This document shows, piece after piece, positions 42,083-50,678 of a stretch of 64,000 nucleotides of DNA. Position numbers and translations under genes: made by a program. The notes beneath the pieces were generated by a model. The model was not told where the DNA came from and made no database searches. It saw nothing but the letters and a program-made list of their open reading frames with translations. Position 1 is the stretch's first letter. Each line of letters starts with the position of its first letter. Origin of the DNA: SIG575 sp045632485 (GTDB lineage: Bacteria; Bacillota; Clostridia; Oscillospirales; Acutalibacteraceae); NCBI GenBank assembly GCA_045632485.1, contig JAZQWT010000155.1:8171-72170 (forward strand), written 5' to 3'.

Positions 42083-42328
42083 TTACTTCTGCAAAGTGTA
42101 AGTGTAAGAATAACTATAAGCACCTTTTGACTGTTCTACTGTCAGTTTGTCGCCGTACTTTTTAATAAGGTGTTCTTTGTACGCTTCTTGTGCCATATTG
42201 TTGCGGGTGTGACCGATACAGTCAATGTAAACTTTGACTTTTTCGCCCTGCTCTAAAGCGGCACAAACCTCATTAAATCGTGATTCGTAAAAATCGTTTG
42301 CACAGTTGATAAATTTAGGTTCTTTCAT
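42083..42328 (-). CDS. Small protein with C-I-GHTRNN motif, 81 aa
   Basis: Middle block VYIDCIGHTRNNMAQEAYKE and KYGDKLTVEQSKGAYSYSY are nearly repeated in the 57.0-kb gene, so these are paralogues. Function unknown. AGAGGTAAAGAAAATG start. Confidence 0.62.
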   Translation of the reverse strand: MKEPKFINCANDFYESRFNEVCAALEQGEKVKVYIDCIGHTRNNMAQEAYKEHLIKKYGDKLTVEQSKGAYSYSYTYTLQK

Positions 42329-42399
42329 TTTCTTTACCTCTTTCTTTAATTTTCAATGTTCGCAGCAAAAGCACCAACACGGTTTCTTTTACTATATTT

Positions 42400-42428
42400 A
42401 GTATAACACTTTTGCAATACAATGTTAA
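42400..42428 (-). promoter_or_regulatory. Phage promoter (TTAACA-17-TATACT)
   Basis: TTAACA (42428-42423), spacer with TTGCAAAAGTGT, TATACT (42405-42400). Upstream TTTACAG, TTCAT and TTTACA units as at 30.8 and 58.3 kb. Drives the leftward early genes opposite the repressor. Confidence 0.76.
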
Positions 42429-42519
42429 TAGACAAACTGTAAACATTATATGAACAATTTGTAAACAAGTGCTAACAAATTGACACATTCAAATTAAAAA
42501 AAGGGGGGGCATTTTCGCC

Positions 42520-42717
42520 CTATGCTATCTTAAAAATATCATCTATGTGCTTTTCCCATTCGTTATATGTAATTAATCCGAACTCAACGGCAAGGTCAAC
42601 CGCTCCAAGTGCTTTTGTAGCCAACACTTTTCTATGTGATGTATCTTTCATTTCTTTAGCATATTTAATATCCTGTTTCAATCTATCCTGCACGGTGTAC
42701 CCTCGCTTGTTCTTCAT
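42520..42717 (-). CDS. Small hypothetical protein, 65 aa
   Basis: Helical basic protein (RLKQDIKYAKEMKDTSHRKV; YNEWEKHIDDIFKIA). Divergent to the repressor, position of a Cro or excision factor, but no DNA-binding motif is evident. Confidence 0.55.
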   Translation of the reverse strand: MKNKRGYTVQDRLKQDIKYAKEMKDTSHRKVLATKALGAVDLAVEFGLITYNEWEKHIDDIFKIA

Positions 42718-42938
42718 TGTGTCACCTCGTTATAATTTTCAGATATTTGCTAACTGTCGTAATCATTATATTACAATAGAAATTTCAAATCAATAGCAAA
42801 AAGCAACAAATGTTCGCATTTTGTTTTATGGTATTTGCATAATGTTTCACATCGTTATCATTTTGTGTTACTATGATTATGTTGTTACCTGCCTCGGTAC
42901 ACAACTACAATCCCATAGAAAGGAGTGTATTATCTTCA
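42718..42938. promoter_or_regulatory. Divergent control region upstream of the repressor
   Basis: AT-rich 220 nt between the 65-aa gene and the repressor start, with the plus-strand stretch CATTTTGTGTTACTATGATT, a relative of the inverted CAAAAGTG promoter motif. Probable operators for the XRE repressor; the exact promoter is not certain. Also a possible attP location. Confidence 0.4.
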
Positions 42939-43259
42939 ATGTCAACCATAGGTAGCAAACTAAAAACTTTAAGAAAGGGGAGAAAACTCACACAAGTTGA
43001 ATTGTCCGAAAGATTAAACCTGAGTCGTGCGACAATTTCTAATTATGAAGTCGGACGCAGAACACCGCACCTATCCGAATTACACCGCTTTGCAGAGTTC
43101 TACGGTGTAGGGCTTGACTACTTCGGAGTAGAAACACAAGATGAAAGTTTTGAATTGTTAAGCCGTGCCAAAAGTGTATTTACAAGCAATGAACTATCAG
43201 CAGAAACAAAAACACAACTTTATAAAGAGATTATGAAAATGTATTTAGAAGAAGTTTAG
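42939..43259 (+). CDS. XRE-family lysogeny repressor, 106 aa
   Basis: N-terminal Cro/CI helix-turn-helix: IGSKLKTLRKGRKLTQVELS, LNLSRATISNYEVGRRTP; then a dimerisation region (FGVETQDESFELLSRAK). ATG 42939 follows AAAGGAGTG with long spacing. It ends at the start of the recombinase, so both are co-expressed, typical of a lysogeny module. Confidence 0.82.
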   Translation: MSTIGSKLKTLRKGRKLTQVELSERLNLSRATISNYEVGRRTPHLSELHRFAEFYGVGLDYFGVETQDESFELLSRAKSVFTSNELSAETKTQLYKEIMKMYLEEV

Positions 43260-43277
43260 TTGGAATGGAGTGATAAA

Positions 43278-44894
43278 ATGGCAAGTATGATACGAACAAT
43301 AGAAAGAAAAAAGAAATACAGGAAAACCGCTGTTGCTTACGGACGATTTTCTTCCAATAACCAAAGGGAAGAAAGTATTGACGCTCAAATGAGGGCAATC
43401 CGTGAGTATTGCGAAAGAGAAAACATTGAATTAATTGCAGAGTTTAAGGATGAAGCCATAAGCGGCAAGACTGATAATCGGGAAGATTTTCAGAAAATGG
43501 TTAGTCAATTGTTAAAAGGGCATTTGCAAGCGGATTTTGTTTTGGTTCATAAGTTTAACCGTTTTGCCCGTAACAAATATGATAGTGCCTTATATAAGAA
43601 GAAGTTAAAAGATGTTGGAATAAAGGTTATATCCGTAAGTCAAAAGATTGATGATACTCCTGAAGGTGAGTTATTAGAGGGCTTTCTTGAAACAATCGAC
43701 CAATACTATTCCGCTAACCTTGCAGTAGAGGTCAGAAAAGGATTAAGAGAAAATGCCCTCAAAGGTAAACACGCAGGCGGTCAAGTTCTTTTCGGATATT
43801 CACTTGATGAAGAAGGATATTACAGACCGAATGAAAACGCAAGAATTGTTAAGAGGATATTTGAAGAATATGCCGCAGGTTATCCAAAAACCGAAATTTG
43901 CGAAAGACTTAACCAAGAGGGATACCGCAATCAACGGGGCAAGAAATTCAATACCCGTACTCTGTATGACTTGCTGAGAAATGAAAAGTATATCGGCAAC
44001 TATATTTATACAATCGAGCAAACAGAAACAATCAGACTTGACGGTATAATCAAAAATCCACCTATTGACCGTGAATTGTGGGACACTGTTCAAAAGTTAT
44101 GTCACAAGTCAGCAATAAGAGGTAGGCAGAGAAAACAAAAGCGAATCTACTTCCTTACGGGCAAAGCATACTGTGAACATTGCGGTGCTCACATATCAGG
44201 TGCAGGTTCAAAGCGTTCCCGAAACGGTGCTTTGAATTATTATTACAAGTGTGTAGGCAAGGTGAAACACAAAAACGGTTGCACGAATCCAAGCATCAAT
44301 AAAGATTGGTTTGAACCGAGAGTGTTAAAAACAGTTATCAATGCGGTAATGTCTGATGATAAAATTAAACTCATTGCAAAACAGGCTTATGCAGAAGTTT
44401 TAGCAATGAGAGATACGCCCGTTGTAACTACTGCACAACTCAAAAAAGAATTGGCACAAATCCTCACAAGGCAAGAGAGATTAACAGAGTTATATCTTGA
44501 CGGGGAAATGAACAAGGCTATGCTTGATGAAAAGAACGGCGAACTGTCACGCCGCAAATATATTATCGAAGAAGAATTAGAAAAAAGAAAAAACATAGCC
44601 GAAGCCGATGATATAACGCAAGAGGATATTGAACAATTCATCACCGATTTTATGGAGGATATTAAAAACAACTATTCCCCTGCTGACGATGAATTTATGA
44701 GGATTATGTTTGCGACCTTTGTTGAGAAAGTTGTTATCGGCAAAGAAAAAATCACCGTCCATATCCATACGCCTTTTAGCCGTATGGGTGACGGTGATAA
44801 CGAGCGGTTTACGGGGGTAATCCAAAAGTTAGAACCCGTCAAAATAGAACGGTCTTTCCCCCGAAAAAAGCATATTCACGGAAAAAATATGTAA
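43278..44894 (+). CDS. Large serine recombinase (integrase), 538 aa
   Basis: Catalytic resolvase domain (AYGRFSSNNQREESIDAQ; Ser of the RxS-type motif), VLVHKFNRFARNKYDSALY, recombinase domain (GYPKTEICERLNQEGYRNQRG), zinc ribbon (YCEHCGAHISG...YYKCVGK) and a C-terminal coiled coil. Such enzymes integrate at attB by attP x attB recombination. Start 43278 follows GGAGTGATAAA. Confidence 0.93.
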   Translation: MASMIRTIERKKKYRKTAVAYGRFSSNNQREESIDAQMRAIREYCERENIELIAEFKDEAISGKTDNREDFQKMVSQLLKGHLQADFVLVHKFNRFARNKYDSALYKKKLKDVGIKVISVSQKIDDTPEGELLEGFLETIDQYYSANLAVEVRKGLRENALKGKHAGGQVLFGYSLDEEGYYRPNENARIVKRIFEEYAAGYPKTEICERLNQEGYRNQRGKKFNTRTLYDLLRNEKYIGNYIYTIEQTETIRLDGIIKNPPIDRELWDTVQKLCHKSAIRGRQRKQKRIYFLTGKAYCEHCGAHISGAGSKRSRNGALNYYYKCVGKVKHKNGCTNPSINKDWFEPRVLKTVINAVMSDDKIKLIAKQAYAEVLAMRDTPVVTTAQLKKELAQILTRQERLTELYLDGEMNKAMLDEKNGELSRRKYIIEEELEKRKNIAEADDITQEDIEQFITDFMEDIKNNYSPADDEFMRIMFATFVEKVVIGKEKITVHIHTPFSRMGDGDNERFTGVIQKLEPVKIERSFPRKKHIHGKNM

Positions 44895-44924
44895 TTAGCA
44901 TTATATCACGAAACAACACAATAA

Positions 44925-44950
44925 ATAAAGGCGGTTCTATACCGCCTTTA
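44925..44950 (+). other. Hairpin between recombinase and small genes
   Basis: AAAGGCGGTTCTATACCGCCTTT perfect stem, not followed by a T run; may attenuate or protect the mRNA of the following small genes. Confidence 0.45.
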
Positions 44951-44962
44951 AGGGGTGGTTAT

Positions 44963-45244
44963 ATGAACGCTGTAATTTATGTCTGCGATAACTCTGAAAC
45001 AAGCATATATCAAAAATACAACGAATGTGCAAGATTTGCAAAACACTATGGTTATTCTATCTATTCCAAAGTGCTTGACTTCTCAAATAATGAGTTTCAT
45101 AAGGCTGTCGATAAAGTCACTTTTAATGATGATGTTTCTTGCCTTATCGTTTATGATAAAAAAAGCATAGGTGATTATGAAACATCTTTATTCTATCAAA
45201 TCTATTTTGATAAATTCGGCAAAAAACTAATATCTGTCTATTAA
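44963..45244 (+). CDS. Degenerate resolvase-like domain protein, 93 aa
   Basis: Has the fold pattern of the serine-recombinase N-terminal domain: AVIYVCDNSETSIYQKYNEC, HYGYSIYSKVLDF, VSCLIVYDKKSIGDYET. The catalytic R-x-S (IYVRxS) is replaced by IYVCDN, so it is likely inactive. AAGGGGTGGTTATATG start. Candidate regulator of the neighbouring recombinase. Confidence 0.6.
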   Translation: MNAVIYVCDNSETSIYQKYNECARFAKHYGYSIYSKVLDFSNNEFHKAVDKVTFNDDVSCLIVYDKKSIGDYETSLFYQIYFDKFGKKLISVY

Positions 45245-45256
45245 TAGGAGGACACT

Positions 45257-45493
45257 ATGAAAAGCGAAAAAGAGTTGTTTGACCTTGCAAGGCTTATGTT
45301 TCACATTAATCTTGATTTAAGCAAAGAAACTATAAATTCATTTGAAAGAGGAGAATTAAAGGAAAAAGCAAGCGAAATAAGAAACACTGTTTTGAAGAAA
45401 GGCTATGATGTTGATAAGTTTATGAATTATCAACAGATGTACAAAGAAATGTCTATGCACGAATACTTTGAATTTATAAAAACACTTGAATAG
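45257..45493 (+). CDS. Small hypothetical protein, 78 aa
   Basis: LFDLARLMFHINLDLSKETI and MNYQQMYKEMSMHEYFEFIK, soluble and helical. AGGAGGACACTATG. Between the two resolvase-like genes; possible partner or directionality factor. Confidence 0.58.
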   Translation: MKSEKELFDLARLMFHINLDLSKETINSFERGELKEKASEIRNTVLKKGYDVDKFMNYQQMYKEMSMHEYFEFIKTLE

Positions 45494-45504
45494 GAGAGAA
45501 TAGT

Positions 45505-45798
45505 ATGAAAAAGGCTATAATTTATGTACGGGGTCATAACAAGGAAAAGCAAGAGGTGTTTTGTAAACTATATGCCGCAGAACAAGGTTATAAGGTTTTG
45601 TTCACAACAGATGATATTCAAGCGGTGCGTAATTGTGAAGTCCTTTTAATTTCTAACTCTTCAAGAATCTCAAGAGATAAATTTAAGTATTATGAGATTG
45701 TAAATGATTTGAAATCAAAAGGCATTAAGGTTGAGAGTGTTGCACATCAAGAAAATTCTGCTGAATATCTCTTTTTTACACGGGAGTTGCTGAGATAA
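45505..45798 (+). CDS. Degenerate resolvase-like domain protein, 97 aa
   Basis: KKAIIYVRGHNKEKQEVFCKLYA, then AVRNCEVLLISNSSRISRDKF and EIVNDLKSKGIKVESV follow the resolvase pattern (IYVRxS, RxSR, L..GI.V.S). The catalytic Ser is missing (RGH instead of RxS). Second dead-resolvase candidate after the recombinase. Confidence 0.62.
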   Translation: MKKAIIYVRGHNKEKQEVFCKLYAAEQGYKVLFTTDDIQAVRNCEVLLISNSSRISRDKFKYYEIVNDLKSKGIKVESVAHQENSAEYLFFTRELLR

Positions 45799-45834
45799 AA
45801 AAGTGAGGGGCTGTTATAGCCCCTCTTTTTTGTT
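45797..45834. terminator. Bidirectional terminator
   Basis: GAGGGGCTGTTATAGCCCCTC stem (45805-45825) with T run on the plus strand and A run before it, separating the lysogeny unit from the NAD operon. Confidence 0.85.
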
Positions 45835-46077
45835 TTATTCTTCCCTTACCACAATACAAACAATTTTTTCGTGATAAAGAGTCTTGTATATAAGATATGA
45901 GCAATAACCGTCTATCAGGTTATAATCCTTATCAATATATACAGGCGATAATTCACCTTTGTTTATGTAGTCTGCAGTCTTGAGGATTAATTTTTCAGGC
46001 TTAGGCGTACATTCAAGAAAGTCGGCAGGGATTTTGATTTTTTCAATATCTACTCTTTTGTGCTTTGCTCTTAACAT
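45835..46077 (-). CDS. ParB-like N-terminal-domain protein, 80 aa
   Basis: VDIEKIKIPADFLECTPKPEKL followed by DKDYNLIDGYCSYLIYKTL (compare D-G-x-x-R in ParB) suggests a tiny ParB/Srx-like domain lacking the usual Arg. End of the NAD operon. Function unknown. Confidence 0.55.
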   Translation of the reverse strand: MLRAKHKRVDIEKIKIPADFLECTPKPEKLILKTADYINKGELSPVYIDKDYNLIDGYCSYLIYKTLYHEKIVCIVVREE

Positions 46078-46092
46078 TACTTACCCCCTCCT

Positions 46093-46842
46093 TCACTTGT
46101 TGCTGTATGGAAATACGGGCATAGGCTGAAGTTTGAAGAGATTTTTTGTGTGCATATCATCAATCTTTGCTTTAATGTCCTTATTCTTGCAAAAACCTGT
46201 CCTTATGTATTTGTTCAGCACTTCATAGGTGAAGCCGAAGTTATCTTCATCTGTTACCCCACAAAGACCGTCTGAGGGTGTTTTATACACCAATTTATCA
46301 GGCAAGCCACATTCAACACCTATTGCTATTACTTCATCACTTGTCAGCATTGCCAAAGGACTGAAATCACCTGCACTGTCACCGTATCTTGTAGAATATC
46401 CGATATAATCTTCAGATAAGTTGCAGGTATTCGCCACTCTACCATTGTAAGACTGAGATACAGCATAGAGTGTAGTCATTCGCACTCTTGCAGGAAGATT
46501 GATTGAAGATTGTTTGCTCCAATTTCCCTGTAAGTTATATCTTACTGCGTGTTTGATTCTGCGAACAACAGGGTGAATGTCAATGCAGATACTTTCTATT
46601 TCTAAATGCTTAACCAACATTTCTGAATACTCAATATCGCTTTGTTCGCCGTTAGGCATAAGCACTCCAAGCACCCTATCTTTCCCAAGTGCTTCAACAC
46701 AAAGAGCCGCCACAACAGAACTGTCTTTGCCACCTGATATGCCGATAACTGCATTGCAATCCTTGCCGTTTTCAGCGAACCAATCACGCACCCACTGTAC
46801 ACAATCATTCTTGACTTTTTTTGCATTGAAATTCTCAATCAT
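46093..46842 (-). CDS. nadE: NAD synthetase (ammonia-type), 249 aa
   Basis: PP-loop AVIGISGGKDSSVVAALCVE; NTCNLSEDYIGYSTRYGDSAG and FSPLAMLTSDEVIAIG, the family's substrate loops; no glutaminase domain, so ammonia-dependent. It amidates deamido-NAD to NAD. Start 46842 has GGGGGTGCTTCTT. Last enzyme of the NAD operon. Confidence 0.93.
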   Translation of the reverse strand: MIENFNAKKVKNDCVQWVRDWFAENGKDCNAVIGISGGKDSSVVAALCVEALGKDRVLGVLMPNGEQSDIEYSEMLVKHLEIESICIDIHPVVRRIKHAVRYNLQGNWSKQSSINLPARVRMTTLYAVSQSYNGRVANTCNLSEDYIGYSTRYGDSAGDFSPLAMLTSDEVIAIGVECGLPDKLVYKTPSDGLCGVTDEDNFGFTYEVLNKYIRTGFCKNKDIKAKIDDMHTKNLFKLQPMPVFPYSNK

Positions 46843-48308
46843 AAGAAGCACCCCCTATGCAGATTATCTCTTATCTCAGCAAGAGAATATTCCTTTACCA
46901 TTTTGCCGTCTTTGAAAACTGTTTTAAGCATATTTGCTCTGCTTGCTTCTTCCCAAGTCAAGCCGTCTGCAAAGTATATTTCGTCATTCATTTCCCAAAC
47001 AACGCAACAGCCTTTCTGAGATTTCTTAAAACCGCCGTCTTTGGGATTTTTGAATATCGGATAAGGCTTTCCGTCAATCTCACAGTATGTTGCCTTTATG
47101 CAAGAACTGAATGTATCTCTTGTGAACGGTTTAAGTTCGCCGTTTTCCTCTATGCACTGCATTGAGAATGAACCAACACCAAGAGCAACATTTGAGCAAG
47201 CAAAACCGTTTTTTGCAAGGATTTTGTAAATCTGTTCGCATCTTTGTACGGTTATACTATCGCCGTATATTGCCTTAATATGAGGGTCAAGAACCTTGTA
47301 ACCCTTTGAGTTAATTGTACCGCCGAATATATCCCATAATTTGAATACAGTTTTTGTTACAACCTCGACACAATCACCGCTGTCACCTCTGACTAACATA
47401 CAGCCGTTATGCCTTAAAATGTCCTCTTTAATTGTAGGTAATATGTTATCAATTACATTCCAATAATCGTAACTATCCAATACAGCGGAAAAAGAAGTAT
47501 CAGGGTATATCTCATTGAGTAACCTTTTGAGCAAAGTAACCTCGTCACCGTCTATTGCATAATTACTGCACATTACAGAATGTTCCGTACTCGGACTGCC
47601 AAAAGCAACAGGTTCTTTTGAACAATCGCAATTGTACATTTTTTCAAGATAAGGAATTGTCGGTACTGTTGCGGTGTTAAGGAAAGATAAGCACCACGCC
47701 GCACCTGCCTTTATTTCTGAAGCCGTACATTCCTCGCCCCTGAAGTCAAATGCTCCTAATGCTCTCGCTCTCGGTATATCATTATCACAGGTCAAGTAAT
47801 AATATTTGTTTACAATCTGACGGTAAGTGTAGCCGACAGTAGCAACAATCATTGAGTGCCAACTTTCCGCTGAAATAAGACTTTCAAGTGACTGCGGCAA
47901 CCAAGCAAAGTCAGGGTGAGTATTGGTTATGCCGAACATCGGAATGTGCATAGGAACTCTTGTACCTTCGGGCAATGAAACAATCTCAATCGGAAGATAA
48001 CCTAACTTGTGAAGTTTTTCGATTTTTTCAATCTTATACGCATTTTCACCAAGAGTATTATCCATAACTCTTTTATACTCTGCAATCACTTCATCAAAAG
48101 GTTTTTCAAAAAACTCTTTGTTGAAATAATCAATCAAGTAAGTTTTGATAAATCCCTGCAAGCCGAACATAACAACTTTATCCCACCGTTCAACTCTGCT
48201 CATTCTCGGTGTAAAGTATGATACTGATTTTGTTATCCCTTTGGGTAACATTTCAGCGTGAACGGCTTTGTAGTAATCTATCAGCAACATCGGATTAACA
48301 CTCAGCAT
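46839..48308 (-). CDS. nadV: Nicotinamide phosphoribosyltransferase, 489 aa
   Basis: VNPMLLIDYYKAVHAEMLP, ALGAFDFRGEECTASEI, FGSPSTEHSVMCSNYAIDG (phospho-His), LVRGDSGDCVEVV and ALGVGSFSMQ match NAMPT/NadV proteins; length equals human NAMPT (491). It joins nicotinamide to PRPP to give NMN. Overlaps prs and nadE, so all are co-translated. Confidence 0.93.
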   Translation of the reverse strand: MLSVNPMLLIDYYKAVHAEMLPKGITKSVSYFTPRMSRVERWDKVVMFGLQGFIKTYLIDYFNKEFFEKPFDEVIAEYKRVMDNTLGENAYKIEKIEKLHKLGYLPIEIVSLPEGTRVPMHIPMFGITNTHPDFAWLPQSLESLISAESWHSMIVATVGYTYRQIVNKYYYLTCDNDIPRARALGAFDFRGEECTASEIKAGAAWCLSFLNTATVPTIPYLEKMYNCDCSKEPVAFGSPSTEHSVMCSNYAIDGDEVTLLKRLLNEIYPDTSFSAVLDSYDYWNVIDNILPTIKEDILRHNGCMLVRGDSGDCVEVVTKTVFKLWDIFGGTINSKGYKVLDPHIKAIYGDSITVQRCEQIYKILAKNGFACSNVALGVGSFSMQCIEENGELKPFTRDTFSSCIKATYCEIDGKPYPIFKNPKDGGFKKSQKGCCVVWEMNDEIYFADGLTWEEASRANMLKTVFKDGKMVKEYSLAEIRDNLHRGCFL

Positions 48309-49110
48309 AATCAATCACCTCTATCTTTTCGTGCTCTTTGGTAAAGATACTATTTGTTGTGTAAACTCTTTCGATTAACCCACTTTTCAGCAATTCGCCG
48401 TCAAGTATAGTGTTCTCGCAATGAGTTACACACAAATATATCTTATTTGCTCCCATTTCCTTTAACTTTTTGGCACTGTGATAGAATGTGCCACCCTTAC
48501 TGCATATATCATCAACAATAAGAATATCTCTACCTGCAATACGGTGTTTCTCTCCTGAAACATCAAGCCCTTTTATTGCTCCTGTTTCCCAATCACGGTT
48601 TTTGATACCAAAAGCAAAAGGAATTGCAAACATATTGGAATATCGTTTCATTGCACCCTCGTCAGGGAAGAAAAGTATCATATCCGATTCTTTTCTTATG
48701 CTTCTCACCGCTTTTTCAATTAACCTTACAGGTCTTTTTACTGTGATATTATTGATAAGTGCTTCGCTTACAGCGGAATGAGGGTCTAATACAACAACGG
48801 AGTTAAAATTGAGGGAATTGATAATTTCTGCAAAATATTTGAGGGTAAATACATCTTCGCAACTCTTTACTCTGTCCTGTCTTGCATTTGGAATGTAGGG
48901 CATTTCAAGATAAATTGTTTTAATGCCTACTGACTGCAGGTGTTTTGTGAGAAAGATTAATGTTACAAGTTCTTCGTTGTTTTCAAACAGCCAAGTTATA
49001 GTTGGAACTGTATAATCACAATCTAAAACGAACTGTATGTGTTTCTTCAGTAAAAGTGTTCCGTCAGGGAATTTTTCAACTTCCACAACTTCATTATTAA
49101 TCTTAATCAT
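48295..49110 (-). CDS. prs: Phage-type ribose-phosphate pyrophosphokinase, 271 aa
   Basis: LEMPYIPNARQDRV, VVVLDPHSAVSEALI, FFPDEGAMKRYS and the PRPP loop DILIVDDICSKGGTFYHSA. It makes PRPP from ATP and ribose 5-phosphate, the co-substrate of the neighbouring NAMPT. Shorter than cellular Prs (about 315 aa), typical of phage versions. Confidence 0.92.
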   Translation of the reverse strand: MIKINNEVVEVEKFPDGTLLLKKHIQFVLDCDYTVPTITWLFENNEELVTLIFLTKHLQSVGIKTIYLEMPYIPNARQDRVKSCEDVFTLKYFAEIINSLNFNSVVVLDPHSAVSEALINNITVKRPVRLIEKAVRSIRKESDMILFFPDEGAMKRYSNMFAIPFAFGIKNRDWETGAIKGLDVSGEKHRIAGRDILIVDDICSKGGTFYHSAKKLKEMGANKIYLCVTHCENTILDGELLKSGLIERVYTTNSIFTKEHEKIEVIDYAEC

Positions 49111-49113
49111 ACC

Positions 49114-49647
49114 TTACTCCCCTATTACATTAATCTGACACATTTTCATCGTTGTAAGTGCCGCTTTATGGCTTTCAGGGGTAACGCCTGCACAACAACT
49201 TGCATCAACGGTTATTTCGATTTCAGGGTACAAGGTTTTAATGATAAGGGCATTTGTTACAACACATATGTCGGTGCAAAGTCCAACTATCTCAACATCT
49301 TCCAACTTTCTATTTGTAATAGTTTCCTCAAAAGGCTTTAAGTACCAACCAACAAAGCCAAATGACGGTTTATCAATATGCTCTGCTATCATATCATCTA
49401 AGCCCTGATATATTTGCCAACCGTGAGTTCCTTTAATACAATGCTCAACAGGAAGATGTTTACCTTCGTTTGTTTCAAGGTAATTTTTGTAGTGTGTATC
49501 TCTTGTGAAGATAATTTCGTCACCTCTTGCCTTGTATTCCTCAATCTTCTTTTTTACATTCGGCACAATAGCCTGTGCTTCTTTTGTGCCAAGAGAACCG
49601 TCAATAAAGTCATTCTGCATATCAATGACAATTAAAGTCTTTTTCAT
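49114..49647 (-). CDS. pncA: Nicotinamidase / isochorismatase-like hydrolase, 177 aa
   Basis: Catalytic triad Asp (TLIVIDMQNDFIDG), Lys (DKPSFGF) and Cys (GLCTDICVVTNAL), with the metal-binding FTRDTH. It converts nicotinamide to nicotinate; other amidase-type substrates are possible. First enzyme of the NAD set. Confidence 0.85.
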   Translation of the reverse strand: MKKTLIVIDMQNDFIDGSLGTKEAQAIVPNVKKKIEEYKARGDEIIFTRDTHYKNYLETNEGKHLPVEHCIKGTHGWQIYQGLDDMIAEHIDKPSFGFVGWYLKPFEETITNRKLEDVEIVGLCTDICVVTNALIIKTLYPEIEITVDASCCAGVTPESHKAALTTMKMCQINVIGE

Positions 49648-49670
49648 ATTCTTTTACCTCTTTTAATTCA

Positions 49671-50063
49671 TTATTCCAATGTAGGAAGTTGATAATCAAT
49701 ATCGCTCGGCACATTGTTTTCCCATACATAACTATTTTTAAGTATGTATTCATTATAGGAAACCGCCGTTTTGTTCGCTCTCATTTTTGCCTGTTCAGCC
49801 CAAGACTGCTTTTCTTCACTCTCGCTGTCCTTGTACTGTTCATAAGTGAGTTTATCTGAATTGTAACTTGCTATCATAGCACGGCAGGTATCTTCAACTT
49901 TCTTTCTTGTTTCATAGTTTGTATCATCGTCTGCTTTCTGTACTGCGTGAAACCAATTGTTCCACATTGCTTTACCTGTCGGTGTTGCCCCGAAAAATAC
50001 AGGGCAACCGACACAGAGAAATAAAACAAGTATGCAAAGGCAAACTGCTCCAAATGCTTTCAT
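49671..50063 (-). CDS. Membrane-anchored hypothetical protein, 130 aa
   Basis: N-terminal hydrophobic segment (AVCLCILVLFLCVGCPVFFG; possible lipobox LCVGC) then a soluble helical domain (VEDTCRAMIASYNSDKLTYE). GGAGAATAACTATG start. Exported or membrane-facing in the NAD operon; unknown function. Confidence 0.62.
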   Translation of the reverse strand: MKAFGAVCLCILVLFLCVGCPVFFGATPTGKAMWNNWFHAVQKADDDTNYETRKKVEDTCRAMIASYNSDKLTYEQYKDSESEEKQSWAEQAKMRANKTAVSYNEYILKNSYVWENNVPSDIDYQLPTLE

Positions 50064-50065
50064 AG

Positions 50066-50662
50066 TTATTCTCCTTTCACTGTAATAATCGGGTTATCAA
50101 TTTCAAAGGGAATATCTGAATAGAGATATATGCCCGTCCACTCTATGTATTTGCCGTCAGGTGTAAAGAAGAATATACCGTTGTCATTTTCACCGTAAGA
50201 ACCGTCAACATCGGCAAGCCATTTATTTGAATATCTATCAGCGGCAGATGAAGAGTACATACCTGATGTATAGGCATTGTCCTTCTCATAATACTCACTA
50301 TCGGGGGTAAGAAATGAATTAAGGCTTGAAACTTTGCCGTCCACAACAAAACAACCAACAGTAGCACCACCTTCAGTGAATAAGGCAATATACCCAAGAG
50401 GTTTTTCAATTTCACAAGGAAGTGTATTTGCCTTTTCTCTCTGTCCGTTCACCCAATACGCACGGCGTATTAAGTTATATCGTTCAAGTGAATAATCTAT
50501 ATCGGTTGGTGTAGGCTGATTCGCCTGTAATTCGTTTGCGATTTCCAATGTCTGCTGTTTGTCAACAGTTGAGCCGCCTGCTTCGTACTCTGTACAGCCC
50601 ATAAATAACATTCCGATTACAAGAATAGATAAAATGATTGCAACAATCTTTTTCATTTTCAA
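50066..50662 (-). CDS. Lipoprotein, 198 aa
   Basis: Signal peptide KKIVAIILSILVIGMLFMGC with lipobox (LFMGC), then a soluble domain with VNGQREKANTLPCEIEKPL and VDGKVSSLNSFL. Probably a surface lipoprotein expressed in lysogeny or infection; phage lipoproteins often block superinfection. Confidence 0.65.
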   Translation of the reverse strand: MKMKKIVAIILSILVIGMLFMGCTEYEAGGSTVDKQQTLEIANELQANQPTPTDIDYSLERYNLIRRAYWVNGQREKANTLPCEIEKPLGYIALFTEGGATVGCFVVDGKVSSLNSFLTPDSEYYEKDNAYTSGMYSSSAADRYSNKWLADVDGSYGENDNGIFFFTPDGKYIEWTGIYLYSDIPFEIDNPIITVKGE

Positions 50663-50678
50663 AACTCCTTTTTTGTGT

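Noticed and set aside
45835..46077. Partition ParB protein
   Set aside because: Only 80 residues, no DNA-binding domain and no ParA neighbour, so plasmid-like partition is not supported.
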